A stretch of DNA of 64,000 nt, taken from Phycisphaera sp. (GTDB taxonomy: Bacteria; Planctomycetota; Phycisphaerae; Phycisphaerales; UBA1924). The stretch spans positions 243,205-307,204 of the forward strand of contig CP098402.1 in NCBI GenBank assembly GCA_025916675.1, in the 5' to 3' direction. Shown one piece after another: positions 9,034 to 17,118 of this stretch. The position numbers and the translations under genes are program-made. The notes beneath the pieces were generated by a model that saw only the letters and a program-made list of their open reading frames with translations, was not told the DNA's origin and ran no database searches. The first letter of the stretch is position 1, and every line of letters begins with the position of its first letter.

Positions 9034-9537
9034 ATGACCGAAACCCAGCCCCGCTCGCGGGACTACACAGGCCTGCTGGCCGCCTGCCGAAGCCTTACCG
9101 GCGATCGCGCGACGCGGATGGCGGGCCTTGTCGATTGCGCCTGGGAAGCGCTGGCGGACGAGGACGTCTCGTGGCTGGGCTTCTACGTGCCAGACCCCGA
9201 GAACGCCGAGCAGATGCTGCTGGGCCCCCGGCGAGACAAGCCCGCCTGCTCGCCCATCGGCATGCACGGCGCGTGCGGGCATTCGTTCGTCAAGCACACG
9301 ACGCTCGTCGTGCGCGACGTCGCGACGCTGGGCGAGGGCTACGTCGCGTGCGATCCGAAGGATCTGGCCGAACTGGTCATCCCGCTGTTCGACTCGCACG
9401 GCGAGTGCTGGGGCGTGTTCGACCTGGACAGCTTCAGCCGCGGGGCGTTCACGACGCGAGACGCCGATGCGTTGCACGAGTGCCTGGCGGCGGCGGGATT
9501 GACCAATGACAAGCCGCCGGCGGTGAAAGTGTACTGA
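9034..9537 (+). CDS. msrC: Free methionine-(R)-sulfoxide reductase (GAF domain)
   Basis: A 167-residue single GAF-domain protein that reduces free methionine-R-sulfoxide. All three cysteines used by the family are present in the expected places: KPACSPIG, HGACGHSF and YVACDPKD. The end of the fold is WGVFDLDSFSRGAFTTRDADAL, with the Asp-rich substrate site. The length is normal. It starts 19 bases after rpsR and may be co-transcribed with it. Cytoplasmic. Confidence 0.88.
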   Translation: MTETQPRSRDYTGLLAACRSLTGDRATRMAGLVDCAWEALADEDVSWLGFYVPDPENAEQMLLGPRRDKPACSPIGMHGACGHSFVKHTTLVVRDVATLGEGYVACDPKDLAELVIPLFDSHGECWGVFDLDSFSRGAFTTRDADALHECLAAAGLTNDKPPAVKVY

Positions 9538-9575
9538 GGTATTGATTGCGGCTCGGAACCAGAGGGAGTGAGAAC

Positions 9576-10073
9576 ATGGCATCGACCGACCTGATCGCGG
9601 CATCGTTGCGTGATTCGCATGGCTTTGCGATGGGGCTGTTGAGGGATATGGCCGACGCGCCAACGGTTCGGTCTCACTCCGATGCTGGTCCGCACTGCTA
9701 TTGGCTTGCGGGGCACCTTGTTGTGTCTGAGGCGGCGGTGCTGGATCAGTATCTCGATGGTAAAGCCCATCGGTACCAGAACTGGATTCAGTCGTTCGGG
9801 ATCGGATCTGTTCCGGCCCAGCCTGCGCCAATCGGTCCAGCGTATGGCGTTTTGCTCGATGAACTCGACACCGTGTGATCAGAGTTGCTTTCCCGGGTTG
9901 GCTCGATGCCCGATATGAATCTGCAGACACACTGCCACGATAACGATTGGCCGGGTCCGAAGTTCGAGTCGGTTGGCCAGTGCCTGAGCGGTCTTGCGAT
10001 GCACACCATGTATCATGCGGGCCAGGTTGCCTGCATTCGCCAAGCCGCTGGGCGAAAGCCGCTATTCATTTAG
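9576..10073 (+). pseudogene. DinB-superfamily protein interrupted by an in-frame TGA
   Basis: Codons from ATG 9576 (Shine-Dalgarno GAGGGAG) to TAG 10071-10073 read as one DinB/YfiT-like four-helix protein of about 165 residues, apart from one TGA at 9876-9878. The first part ends LLDELDTV; the frame goes on without shift as SELLSRVGSMPDMN and ends with the metal-site helix MYHAGQVACIRQAAGR. The N-terminal histidine helix (WLAGHLVVSEA) is also present. A C-to-T change in CGA (Arg) would give this stop. Codon use is less GC-biased than in the neighbours, which fits relaxed selection. A sequencing error is the alternative. Confidence 0.75.
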
Positions 10074-10080
10074 CCTTGAG

Positions 10081-11361
10081 CTAGTTCGATTTTCCGATCG
10101 TCAAATCCGCCCCCTTGATCCGCTCGGCCGCCATCTTCTCCCACCCGCTGCCGAGCTCGCCCAATGGGTCTGGCGGCACGATGTCCACCTTCTTCTCGCC
10201 CAGCTTGGCCGTGCCGCTGCGGACGGCCGCCTGGAAATCGAGGCACTCCTTGAGCAGCCGATCGAGGATCTCGTCCTCGTTCACGTTGGCGACCTTCTCG
10301 CCCTGCACGTAGATGATGCCGCGACGGTCGCCGGCGAAGACGGCCACGTCGGCGCCCTCGGCCTCGCCCGGCCCGTTCACCACGCAGCCCATGACGGCGA
10401 CCTTCATGGGCACCTGGATATCGCTCTCGAGCTTGGCCCGCACTTCCTGAACAAGCGAAAACAGGTCGACCTGGATGCGACCGCACGTGGGGCAGGCGAT
10501 GAGTTCCGCGCCAATGCGATCGCGCAATCCCAGCGTGTAGAGCAGTTCCAGCCCGTCCTGCACCTCATAGATCGGGTCGTTGGCGTAGCTGATGCGGATG
10601 GTGTCGCCGATGCCGTTCGCGAGCAGGGTGCCCAGCGCCACGACCGACCGGATACAGCCGGTCTCCTTTGGGCCCGCGTGCGTCACGCCCAGGTGCAGCG
10701 GGTGGTCGAAGCGCTTGCTGATCTCGGTGTACGCATCGATCACCATCGTCGCGTCCATGCTCTTGGCGCTGATGGCCACGTCGTGGAAGTCCTGCTCGTA
10801 GAAGATGTCGAGGTATTCCTCGAGCTTGGCGATCATGATGGCCAGCATGTACCCATGCTTGTGCTCGCCGAAGATGGCGCCCAGTTCCTTCGCGCGGGCC
10901 TGCTTGTCACGACGCTCGATGATCGAGCCCTCGTTGACGCCCACGCGAATTGGCAGCTTCGCGTCCTTGCACGCCTTGATGACCTCGATCACCTGCTCGC
11001 GATCGTTGATGTTGCCCGGGTTGAGCCTGATCTTGTGAACACCCGCCTCGACGGCCTCGAGCGCCCGCTTGAAGTGGAAGTGGACGTCGGCGACGATGGG
11101 CACGCTGGTCTGGGCCAGGATCTCCCTCAGCGCCTCGGTGTCCTTCTTCTCGGGCACTGCCACCCGCACAATGTCTGCCCCGGCCGACTGGAGCTTGTGG
11201 ATCTCCGCCACGCACCCATCGACGTCGTGCGTGTAGCCGGCGGTCATGGTCTGGACGCTGACCGGGGCCGAGCGGGTGCCGTCGAGGCCACCGCCGATCT
11301 GGACGACGCCGGTACTCTGATTGCCAACGAAGATGGGCCGGGTGGGGCGTAGGGGTTGCAT
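10081..11361 (-). CDS. ispG: 4-hydroxy-3-methylbut-2-enyl diphosphate synthase
   Basis: A 426-residue enzyme of the MEP isoprenoid pathway that converts MEcPP to HMBPP with a 4Fe-4S cluster. The TIM-barrel half shows QTMTAGYTHDVDG, ADIVRVAVP and the HKIRLNPGNI motif. The C-terminal cluster half has IACPTCGR and AVMGCVVNGPGEA, giving the three Cys ligands plus the Glu. The length fits the bacterial short form. The start overlaps the region upstream of the divergent RNase HII-like gene. No other MEP gene is in the window. Confidence 0.95.
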   Translation of the reverse strand: MQPLRPTRPIFVGNQSTGVVQIGGGLDGTRSAPVSVQTMTAGYTHDVDGCVAEIHKLQSAGADIVRVAVPEKKDTEALREILAQTSVPIVADVHFHFKRALEAVEAGVHKIRLNPGNINDREQVIEVIKACKDAKLPIRVGVNEGSIIERRDKQARAKELGAIFGEHKHGYMLAIMIAKLEEYLDIFYEQDFHDVAISAKSMDATMVIDAYTEISKRFDHPLHLGVTHAGPKETGCIRSVVALGTLLANGIGDTIRISYANDPIYEVQDGLELLYTLGLRDRIGAELIACPTCGRIQVDLFSLVQEVRAKLESDIQVPMKVAVMGCVVNGPGEAEGADVAVFAGDRRGIIYVQGEKVANVNEDEILDRLLKECLDFQAAVRSGTAKLGEKKVDIVPPDPLGELGSGWEKMAAERIKGADLTIGKSN

Positions 11362-11436
11362 CGGGCGATTCTACGTTGGCCGGTCGGGTTGGGGTCGGTG
11401 CCCGGCGTGTCTTGGGGCCAACGCCAACAATCGCCT

Positions 11437-12432
11437 GTGCTCCTCTACATCGGCATCGACGAAGCGGGCTACGGCCCCATGCTGGGCCCGCTGTGCGTGG
11501 GCGTGGCCGCGATGCGTCTGGAGCGATGGAAGCCCGACGACGGCGTGCCCGATCTCTGGTCCCACCTCAAGGCCGCGGTCTGCAAATCTCCACGAGATTC
11601 GAAGGCCCGCCTCGCCGTCGCCGACAGCAAGAAGCTGTGCAAGCCGATGGCCCATGGCGCGGGCAGGCTGGCCGAGGCCGAGCGGAGCGTGCTGGGGTTC
11701 GTGCAGGCGATGACCGGTGCCATGCCCCGCAGCGACCGGGACCTGTTCGAGGCTCTCGCGGTCACGCCCGGCTCGCTCGATTGGTACGCCGGCGAGCCAA
11801 CGCCATGCCCAGCCCACGCCGACGCGGCCGAAGCGGCCATCGCCGCCAATGCCCTGTGTGTTACGCTCAAGCACGCGGGCGTGGGGGTCGACCTGCTCCG
11901 CGTCGCGCGCACCGACGAGGCGCGCTTTAACGCGATGGTCGCCGGTGGCCGCTCGAAGGCCAACACGACCCTGTCCGCCATCGCCGAGCACGCGCCGCAC
12001 ATCATCAAGTTGATCGAGAACGCCATCGACGAAAATGGTCGTGGGGCAAGCGAGGTCCACACCCGCATCGTCATCGACCGCCAGGGCGGCCGGACGCGGT
12101 ACGAGGCGGCGCTGAGCCATGTCTTTGGCCGGCCCTTGCGCACGCTCGCCGAGGCCGCCGAGGCAAGCACGTACGAGTTCGCCGATCTGCCCAACGCCCG
12201 CATCCGCGTGCAGGCCAAGGCCGAGGACGGGCACTTCCCGGTCGCCCTCGCATCGATGCAGGCCAAGCTGGTGCGTGAGCTGAGCATGGAACGGTTCAAC
12301 GCATTTTGGAGCCAACGCCGGGCAGGCGTCAAGCCCACCGCCGGCTACACCACCGACGCGCGGCGTTGGCTGGCCGATATGGACGGGGCGCTGAGCGACC
12401 AGGAACTCCGGTCGCTCATCCGGCTGGCCTGA
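11437..12432 (+). CDS. Divergent RNase HII-like nuclease
   Basis: A 331-residue protein with the order of RNase HII motifs. The N-terminus is YIGIDEAGYGPMLGPL (canonical GIDEAGRGPLAGP, with the first two catalytic acids). ADSKKL follows at about residue 65. A mid-region acid sits in VIDRQGGRTRYEAAL, and the C-terminal ALASMQAKLVREL resembles the AASIxAKvtRD helix, followed by AGYTTDARRWL. It is about 100 residues longer than RNase HII because of an insert around residues 70-170, and the glycine of GRG is replaced by Tyr. It may remove ribonucleotides from DNA or be a planctomycete-specific relative. GTG 11437 is chosen because the domain starts there; no strong Shine-Dalgarno is seen. Confidence 0.75.
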   Translation: MLLYIGIDEAGYGPMLGPLCVGVAAMRLERWKPDDGVPDLWSHLKAAVCKSPRDSKARLAVADSKKLCKPMAHGAGRLAEAERSVLGFVQAMTGAMPRSDRDLFEALAVTPGSLDWYAGEPTPCPAHADAAEAAIAANALCVTLKHAGVGVDLLRVARTDEARFNAMVAGGRSKANTTLSAIAEHAPHIIKLIENAIDENGRGASEVHTRIVIDRQGGRTRYEAALSHVFGRPLRTLAEAAEASTYEFADLPNARIRVQAKAEDGHFPVALASMQAKLVRELSMERFNAFWSQRRAGVKPTAGYTTDARRWLADMDGALSDQELRSLIRLA

Positions 12433-12455
12433 TACCAACTCTCTATCATCGCCCC

Positions 12456-13604
12456 GTGCCCGACCCCCACGACAAGACGATGCTCGACCGTGCCGCACGC
12501 TTGGCAATGCTGGGTATTGGGAACATTGGCGATGGGGCCCTGGTGGGCTGTGTCATAGCGCGTGGGGATCGTGTATTGGGTGTCGGAGCGCACCGCCGGT
12601 ACGGCGGTCGGCACGCCGAGACACGGGCACTCGACTTCGCTCGCGCCAACGGCCACGATGTGCGGGGCGCAACCGCGTTTGTCACACTCGAACCCTGCGC
12701 GCACACGGGCAAGCAGCCGCCATGCACCGACGCGCTCGTCGAAGCCAGCATCGGCGAGGTCGTGTACGCTGCGGCCGATCCCAATAACCTGGCCAGGGGC
12801 GGCGCGGCCATTCTCGCCAACGCTGGTGTTCGTGTGCGGCAGAGCGACGCGAGCCCGCTGGCGATCGCGGTGAGCGCGCCGTTCCGCCAGCGCATCGAGC
12901 AAGGCCGCCCCTGGGTCATCGCCAAGTGGGCCCAGACCCTCGACGGACGCATTGCCACCCGCGCGGGCGACAGCCAGTGGATCTCCAACGCCACCTCGCG
13001 CCGCCGCGTCCACGCCCTGCGCGGCCGTGTCGATGCGATCCTGACCGGCATGGGCACGGTGATGGCCGACGACCCCGCCCTCACCGTGCGCCATGGCAAC
13101 CCGCGCATGCGCCCAGCCAGAGTGGTTCTCGACGCCGACCTGGACATCCCCCTCGATCGCCAGCTCGTGCAGTCGGCCAGGGAAACGCCCACGATCATCT
13201 GCTGCGAATCGAAACTCGCGACCGCCGCTATAAGCGAGACAAAGCGGGCCGAACTCGCCAAGGCGGGTTGCCGCATCCTGGGCTGCCCGGCCGGCTCGGG
13301 CGGGCTCAACCTGCGCGAGACGCTCAAGTTGTTGCACAAGGAAGCCGGCATCTGCACCGTGATGGTCGAGGGCGGCGCGGGCCTGCTCGGCTCGATGTTC
13401 GAGGCCGACGTAGTCGACACGGCGATCGCCTACATCGCGCCGCTGCTGCTGGGCGACGAATTAGCCCGCTCGGTGGCGGTGGGGCGGGTGGCCGCCGCGC
13501 TCTCTGCGGGCGTCACGCTGCGGCTCGGTCGTGTGCGACGCGTTGGCGAAGACGTCGAATTGACCTACTGCCGGGCGGGCGTGGCCGACCAGAACGCGAG
13601 CTGA
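12456..13604 (+). CDS. ribD: Bifunctional riboflavin deaminase/reductase
   Basis: A 382-residue enzyme catalysing the second and third steps of riboflavin synthesis. The zinc deaminase half has GGRHAETRAL and LEPCAHTGKQPPCTDAL. The reductase half starts near residue 150 with WVIAKWAQTLDGRIATRAGDSQW and ends with MVEGGAGLLGSMFEADVVD. The length is normal. The start is taken at GTG 12456; ATG 12480 is an alternative. The last 40 bases overlap the 3' end of the convergent ygfZ gene. No other rib genes or FMN riboswitch were seen. Confidence 0.93.
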   Translation: MPDPHDKTMLDRAARLAMLGIGNIGDGALVGCVIARGDRVLGVGAHRRYGGRHAETRALDFARANGHDVRGATAFVTLEPCAHTGKQPPCTDALVEASIGEVVYAAADPNNLARGGAAILANAGVRVRQSDASPLAIAVSAPFRQRIEQGRPWVIAKWAQTLDGRIATRAGDSQWISNATSRRRVHALRGRVDAILTGMGTVMADDPALTVRHGNPRMRPARVVLDADLDIPLDRQLVQSARETPTIICCESKLATAAISETKRAELAKAGCRILGCPAGSGGLNLRETLKLLHKEAGICTVMVEGGAGLLGSMFEADVVDTAIAYIAPLLLGDELARSVAVGRVAAALSAGVTLRLGRVRRVGEDVELTYCRAGVADQNAS

Positions 13605-14698
13605 GGCTGGACCTCGAACGCCACGCGATCACCCTCGGCCTCGACATACAACCTCGTCCCGGCATCGGCGTGCGCCGTGCGCACCTGGGCGAGTGCGATG
13701 GGCGATGCGCTGAGCATCGGTGCGATGGTGGAGCTGGTCACCGTGCCAATCACCATTTCAGACTCCTCGTCGGCGTAGATCGAGGCTCGCTCGCCGGGCA
13801 GCCGCCCTTCCTGAGCTGGGCCCACTCGCAACCCCACCATCATCTGCTTGGGCTTGCCCAGGCTCTGCATCCGCGCCACGACCTCCTGCCCCAGATAGCA
13901 GCCCTTGGTGAACGACACGCGGTCGTGCAGCACGCCCGTCTCGCCGGGCAAATTCTCGCTAGTGAAGTCGATCTGGAACAAGGGCCAGCCCGCTTCGATG
14001 CGCGCGATGTTGTACGCCATCCAGCCGCACTGGCGCACACCCTCCACGCTTGCCAGCGCGTTATAGACCGATCGCGCAGCCTCGGTCGGCATGGTCAACA
14101 TCAGCCCCATCTCGCCCGCGCTGTCCTCGCGTTCCACCAGCACGCTCGCGCCGCGCACCATCGCGGTCATCGCCTGGCCCGGTTCGAGGCCCACGTGCTC
14201 GTCCGTATCGGCCACCGCCATCAGCGATGGTGCCGCCAGCGGCCCGTGCAGTGCGAGCCGATGCATCGACTCGGTCGCGTCGGTGAGCGTGACATCTTCG
14301 GTGAACACGAACTCGGCCAACGCTTCGGCGGTCGTGCTTGCAACCAGCGCGTCGGCGGCCATGATGGTCGCGTTACCCGTATCGCACAGCCGCAGGTCGG
14401 CATCGATGCGACCCTTGCGATTCAGCCAGAAGCTCCGCACGCTCCACATGGGTTCCAGGTCCTTCAGTTCTTGCGTGATGAGATTATTCAGGAACGCCAG
14501 CCGATCGGCCCCGGCGACCTCGATCGTGCCCCGCTGGGGCAGGTCGACCAGCGCGCACCCCTTGCGGATGGCGGCATACTCAAGCTCGACGTGCTCGTGC
14601 ACCATCGGCACCAGCAGCCCGCGGGCCGGGTCGCCATAGGGGTGCAGGGCGGTTTCGGTCTCTCGGTAGAGGTCCAGCATGGGACTCTGGGTAGCCAT
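13565..14698 (-). CDS. ygfZ: YgfZ/GcvT-domain folate-dependent Fe-S protein factor
   Basis: A 377-residue protein related to the glycine cleavage T-protein. It carries the YgfZ signature SFTKGCYLGQEVVARM, whose Cys is needed for Fe-S enzyme maintenance in the family. The N-terminal half has the aminomethyltransferase-like GADRLAFLNNLITQ. The C-terminal beta barrel is present. It is convergent with ribD, with a 40-bp overlap of coding ends. The start at ATG 14698 is the first Met of the domain. Likely cytoplasmic, helping radical-SAM and other Fe-S enzymes. Confidence 0.88.
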   Translation of the reverse strand: MATQSPMLDLYRETETALHPYGDPARGLLVPMVHEHVELEYAAIRKGCALVDLPQRGTIEVAGADRLAFLNNLITQELKDLEPMWSVRSFWLNRKGRIDADLRLCDTGNATIMAADALVASTTAEALAEFVFTEDVTLTDATESMHRLALHGPLAAPSLMAVADTDEHVGLEPGQAMTAMVRGASVLVEREDSAGEMGLMLTMPTEAARSVYNALASVEGVRQCGWMAYNIARIEAGWPLFQIDFTSENLPGETGVLHDRVSFTKGCYLGQEVVARMQSLGKPKQMMVGLRVGPAQEGRLPGERASIYADEESEMVIGTVTSSTIAPMLSASPIALAQVRTAHADAGTRLYVEAEGDRVAFEVQPQLAFWSATPARQ

Positions 14699-14795
14699 GC
14701 CCCATGCTAAGCCCCTTGAGCGATTGGGCCGTAGACTGGGAGCCTACCCATGGCCGGAAACCCCCGGTCGGAACGCATCGAGAAGGAGCGACCCC

Positions 14796-15902
14796 GTGAA
14801 AGACGACCTGAACATCGACCTGCTCAAGCGACTGTGCGAGACCCCCGGCGTGCCGGGCCGCGAGGAGCGCGTCCGCGCCCTGATCGAGGAAGAGGTCGAC
14901 GGCCTCTTCGACGAGACGCACACCGACGCCATGGGATCGCTCATCTGCACGCGATATCCCAGGGCCAAGGGCTCGTCCTCGAAGAAGTCCACCAAGAAGA
15001 AGGCCAGCTCGAGCAAGAAGGCCGACGCCACACGCGTCATGATCCTCAGCCACATGGACGAGATCGGCTTCTACGTCAGCCACATCGACGACAAGGGCTT
15101 TATTCGTGTCAACCCAGCCGGCGGCTTCGACACGCGCAACCTCTTCAGCCGCCGCGTGCTGGTTTGCACCAGCGGCGGAGACCTGAAAGCTGTTATGAAC
15201 CCCGGCGGCCGGCCCGTCCACATCTCGGGCCCCGAAGAGCGCAACAAGGTCCCCGAAGTCAAGGAGTTCTTCGTCGACACCGGCATGCCCGCCGACGAGG
15301 TGAAGGAGAAGGTCCGCATCGGCGACTACGTCGTCATGGACGAGCCGCTCATCGAGATCGGCACCAAGGTCGTCAGCAAGGCCCTCGACAATCGCTTCGC
15401 CTGCTGGCTGGGCATCGAGAGCATCCGCAAGCTCCACAAGAGCGGCAACGGCCACAAGTGCGAGGTCGTCGTCGCCTTCACAACCCAGGAAGAGGTCGGC
15501 CTGCGCGGCGCCAAGACCGCGGCCTACGCCGTCAAGCCCGACATCGGCCTGGGCATCGACGTTTCCCTGGCCTGCGACACCCCGGGCGTGCCCGACGCCG
15601 AAGCCGTGAACCAGCACGGCAAGGGCTTCGGGCTGCACATCCAGGACGGCAGCTTCATCGCCAACTACGACCTGGTCGACCAGGTCGAGGCGATCGCCAA
15701 GAAGAAGCGCATCGCCTACCAGCGCACCATCCTGGCGCGGGGCGGCCAGGACGGCGCCGCCGCCCAGCAGATGGCGGCCGGTGCCAAGGCCGTCGGCATC
15801 GTCTGCGGCACGCGGTACATCCACACCGTCACCGAGATGATCGATCGCCGAGACCTCGCCGCCGCGCGTGACATCGTGGCGGCGACGCTCAGCACGCTCT
15901 AG
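14796..15902 (+). CDS. M42-family glutamyl/leucyl aminopeptidase
   Basis: A 368-residue di-metal peptidase. The metal ligands are visible in order: HMDEIGFYV, a middle KALDNRFACW, the catalytic Glu pair in TTQEEVGLRGA, IDVSLACDTPG, and the late His in TRYIHTVTEM. GTG 14796 is set by AAGGAG seven bases upstream. An odd Lys/Ser-rich insert, SSSKKSTKKKASSSKKAD, lies at residues ~60-80 in a surface loop. Family members form large tetrahedral peptidase particles that trim peptides; the substrate here is unknown. Two hairpins follow the stop. Confidence 0.9.
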   Translation: MKDDLNIDLLKRLCETPGVPGREERVRALIEEEVDGLFDETHTDAMGSLICTRYPRAKGSSSKKSTKKKASSSKKADATRVMILSHMDEIGFYVSHIDDKGFIRVNPAGGFDTRNLFSRRVLVCTSGGDLKAVMNPGGRPVHISGPEERNKVPEVKEFFVDTGMPADEVKEKVRIGDYVVMDEPLIEIGTKVVSKALDNRFACWLGIESIRKLHKSGNGHKCEVVVAFTTQEEVGLRGAKTAAYAVKPDIGLGIDVSLACDTPGVPDAEAVNQHGKGFGLHIQDGSFIANYDLVDQVEAIAKKKRIAYQRTILARGGQDGAAAQQMAAGAKAVGIVCGTRYIHTVTEMIDRRDLAAARDIVAATLSTL

Positions 15903-15916
15903 CACGTCCTTCCGAG

Positions 15917-15936
15917 CCGCGAGCGTAAGCTCGCGG
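15917..15936 (+). terminator. Terminator of the M42 peptidase gene
   Basis: A perfect 8-bp stem CCGCGAGC/GCTCGCGG closes a GTAA tetraloop and is followed by the pyrimidine-rich ACCTCTTCGTTTCG. Confidence 0.7.
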
Positions 15937-15971
15937 ACCTCTTCGTTTCGTACACATCGAAAGAAACGAAA

Positions 15972-16001
15972 CGAGCCCACGTCCGTCGACGTGGGCTCGT
16001 T
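15972..16001 (-). terminator. Terminator of the HTH-receiver gene, possibly bidirectional
   Basis: A 13-bp perfect stem with a four-base loop lies between the convergent genes. Read on the minus strand it is followed by TTTCGTTTCTTTCG, a good U-rich tail; on the plus strand the tail is weaker (TTGAGTTCTGTT). Confidence 0.75.
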
Positions 16002-16028
16002 GAGTTCTGTTCCGCGTGTGAGTCCGGC

Positions 16029-16604
16029 TCAAACCATCGTCGTCATCGCCTCGATGATCCGGAGCGCCTCGCGTGCCGGGAAGGGCTTGCGGAGGAAGGC
16101 GTCGAAGCCCTGGCTCTTGAGGCCCTGGGCCTGGCCATCGGTCAGCCGGTTGCTGAGCGCCACGATGCGGGTCATCGCCAGGTGGTCGTTGGATCGCACC
16201 ATCTGCACGACCTGCATCGCCTCGTTCTCGCCCAGGTGCATGTCGATCAGCAGCACGTGCGGGCGCAATTTCTCGCAGAGCATGCCGGCCTGGAAGCTCG
16301 TCGCCGCCGTCGAGACCTCGTAGTCGGTCTGTTCGGCGATGATGCTGCCCAGCCCCTCGACGACGGCCGAGTCGCTGTCGACCAGCAGCACCCGCGTGCC
16401 GGTGGTCTTCAGCCCGTCCAGGGGCATCCGATGCTTCTTCATGAACTTGACCAGGGCCGGCAGGGGGATCCGGCGGTCTTTCGACCCCGGAATCCGATAA
16501 CCCTCGAGCTCCCCGGAATCGAACCATTTGCTCACCGTTCGCGGGGCGACCTTGCAGATCTCCGCTACTTCACCGGTCGTCAGCACGTCCTTTTCGAACG
16601 GCAT
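16029..16604 (-). CDS. Regulator with N-terminal excisionase-type HTH and C-terminal receiver
   Basis: A 191-residue protein. Residues ~8-62 are a MerR/excisionase-like helix-turn-helix (LTTGEVAEICKVAPRTVSKW, then YRIPGSKDRRIP). Residues ~68-190 are a response-regulator receiver with the acidic pair in LLVDSDSA, the phosphoacceptor Asp in VLLIDMHL and the lysine in FLRKPF. The order is reversed from normal response regulators, in which the receiver comes first. ATG 16604 is preferred over GTG 16610 because GAGGT then has proper spacing. No kinase is adjacent. Its target genes are unknown. Confidence 0.88.
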   Translation of the reverse strand: MPFEKDVLTTGEVAEICKVAPRTVSKWFDSGELEGYRIPGSKDRRIPLPALVKFMKKHRMPLDGLKTTGTRVLLVDSDSAVVEGLGSIIAEQTDYEVSTAATSFQAGMLCEKLRPHVLLIDMHLGENEAMQVVQMVRSNDHLAMTRIVALSNRLTDGQAQGLKSQGFDAFLRKPFPAREALRIIEAMTTMV

Positions 16605-17118
16605 GGGCACACCTCACATCCCTCGCCAGCGCCCCGAGCGCGGCGTCCTGCTGCGGACGCCAATGGAATCGGCTGCGCCGGTAGATCGCTTAACGCGGGA
16701 GGCGATGGATACGCCGTAAACTCTGCTGTTTCTGTGGGTTAGGCGGACATTCCCGCGTGGGAAAGCCGCTTTTGGGACGATCCGCCCGAGCTATCGGCTC
16801 AGCATAACCCCAGCAAGCGCAATGGACGTCCAGCCGGCCATCGACAGCGAAGCAGAGCCTGAGAGCCACCCAGATCCGATCGCGAACACCCCCCGAGGAG
16901 GGCGATCGGGCTGCATCCATCCGGCGGGAGACCCGTACCGTCACCCACCGAGGCCACGTCCGTTTTTCCCGAGCCAGCCATCGGGGCGGCGCTGGTCTAT
17001 CCTCACGACCCCCGGCAGGGCCCGTTCCGGCCCGATCGGGATCGGCGTGGACCCGCTTCAGGCCTCAAGAAACTGACTCTGGCCTCACCGAACTGAATGA
17101 AGTAGAGGAGTGCAGCTC
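16605..17118. other. 514-bp intergenic region without a recognisable gene
   Basis: The region between two divergent genes holds only shadow-like open frames of low complexity on both strands. I see no tRNA, riboswitch or clear hairpin terminator. It presumably contains promoters for the HTH-receiver gene (leftward) and the HEAT/pseudo-receiver gene (rightward), but no convincing -35/-10 pair stands out. Confidence 0.5.

Noticed and set aside
9876-9878. TGA in the DinB-like gene as a selenocysteine codon
   Set aside because: DinB-superfamily proteins do not use selenocysteine, no catalytic Cys is expected at that position, and no SECIS-like hairpin stands out right after it.
14580-15980. A 466-codon minus-strand frame opposite the M42 peptidase
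   Set aside because: Shadow of a real metallopeptidase gene; no motifs and typical antisense composition of GC-rich DNA.
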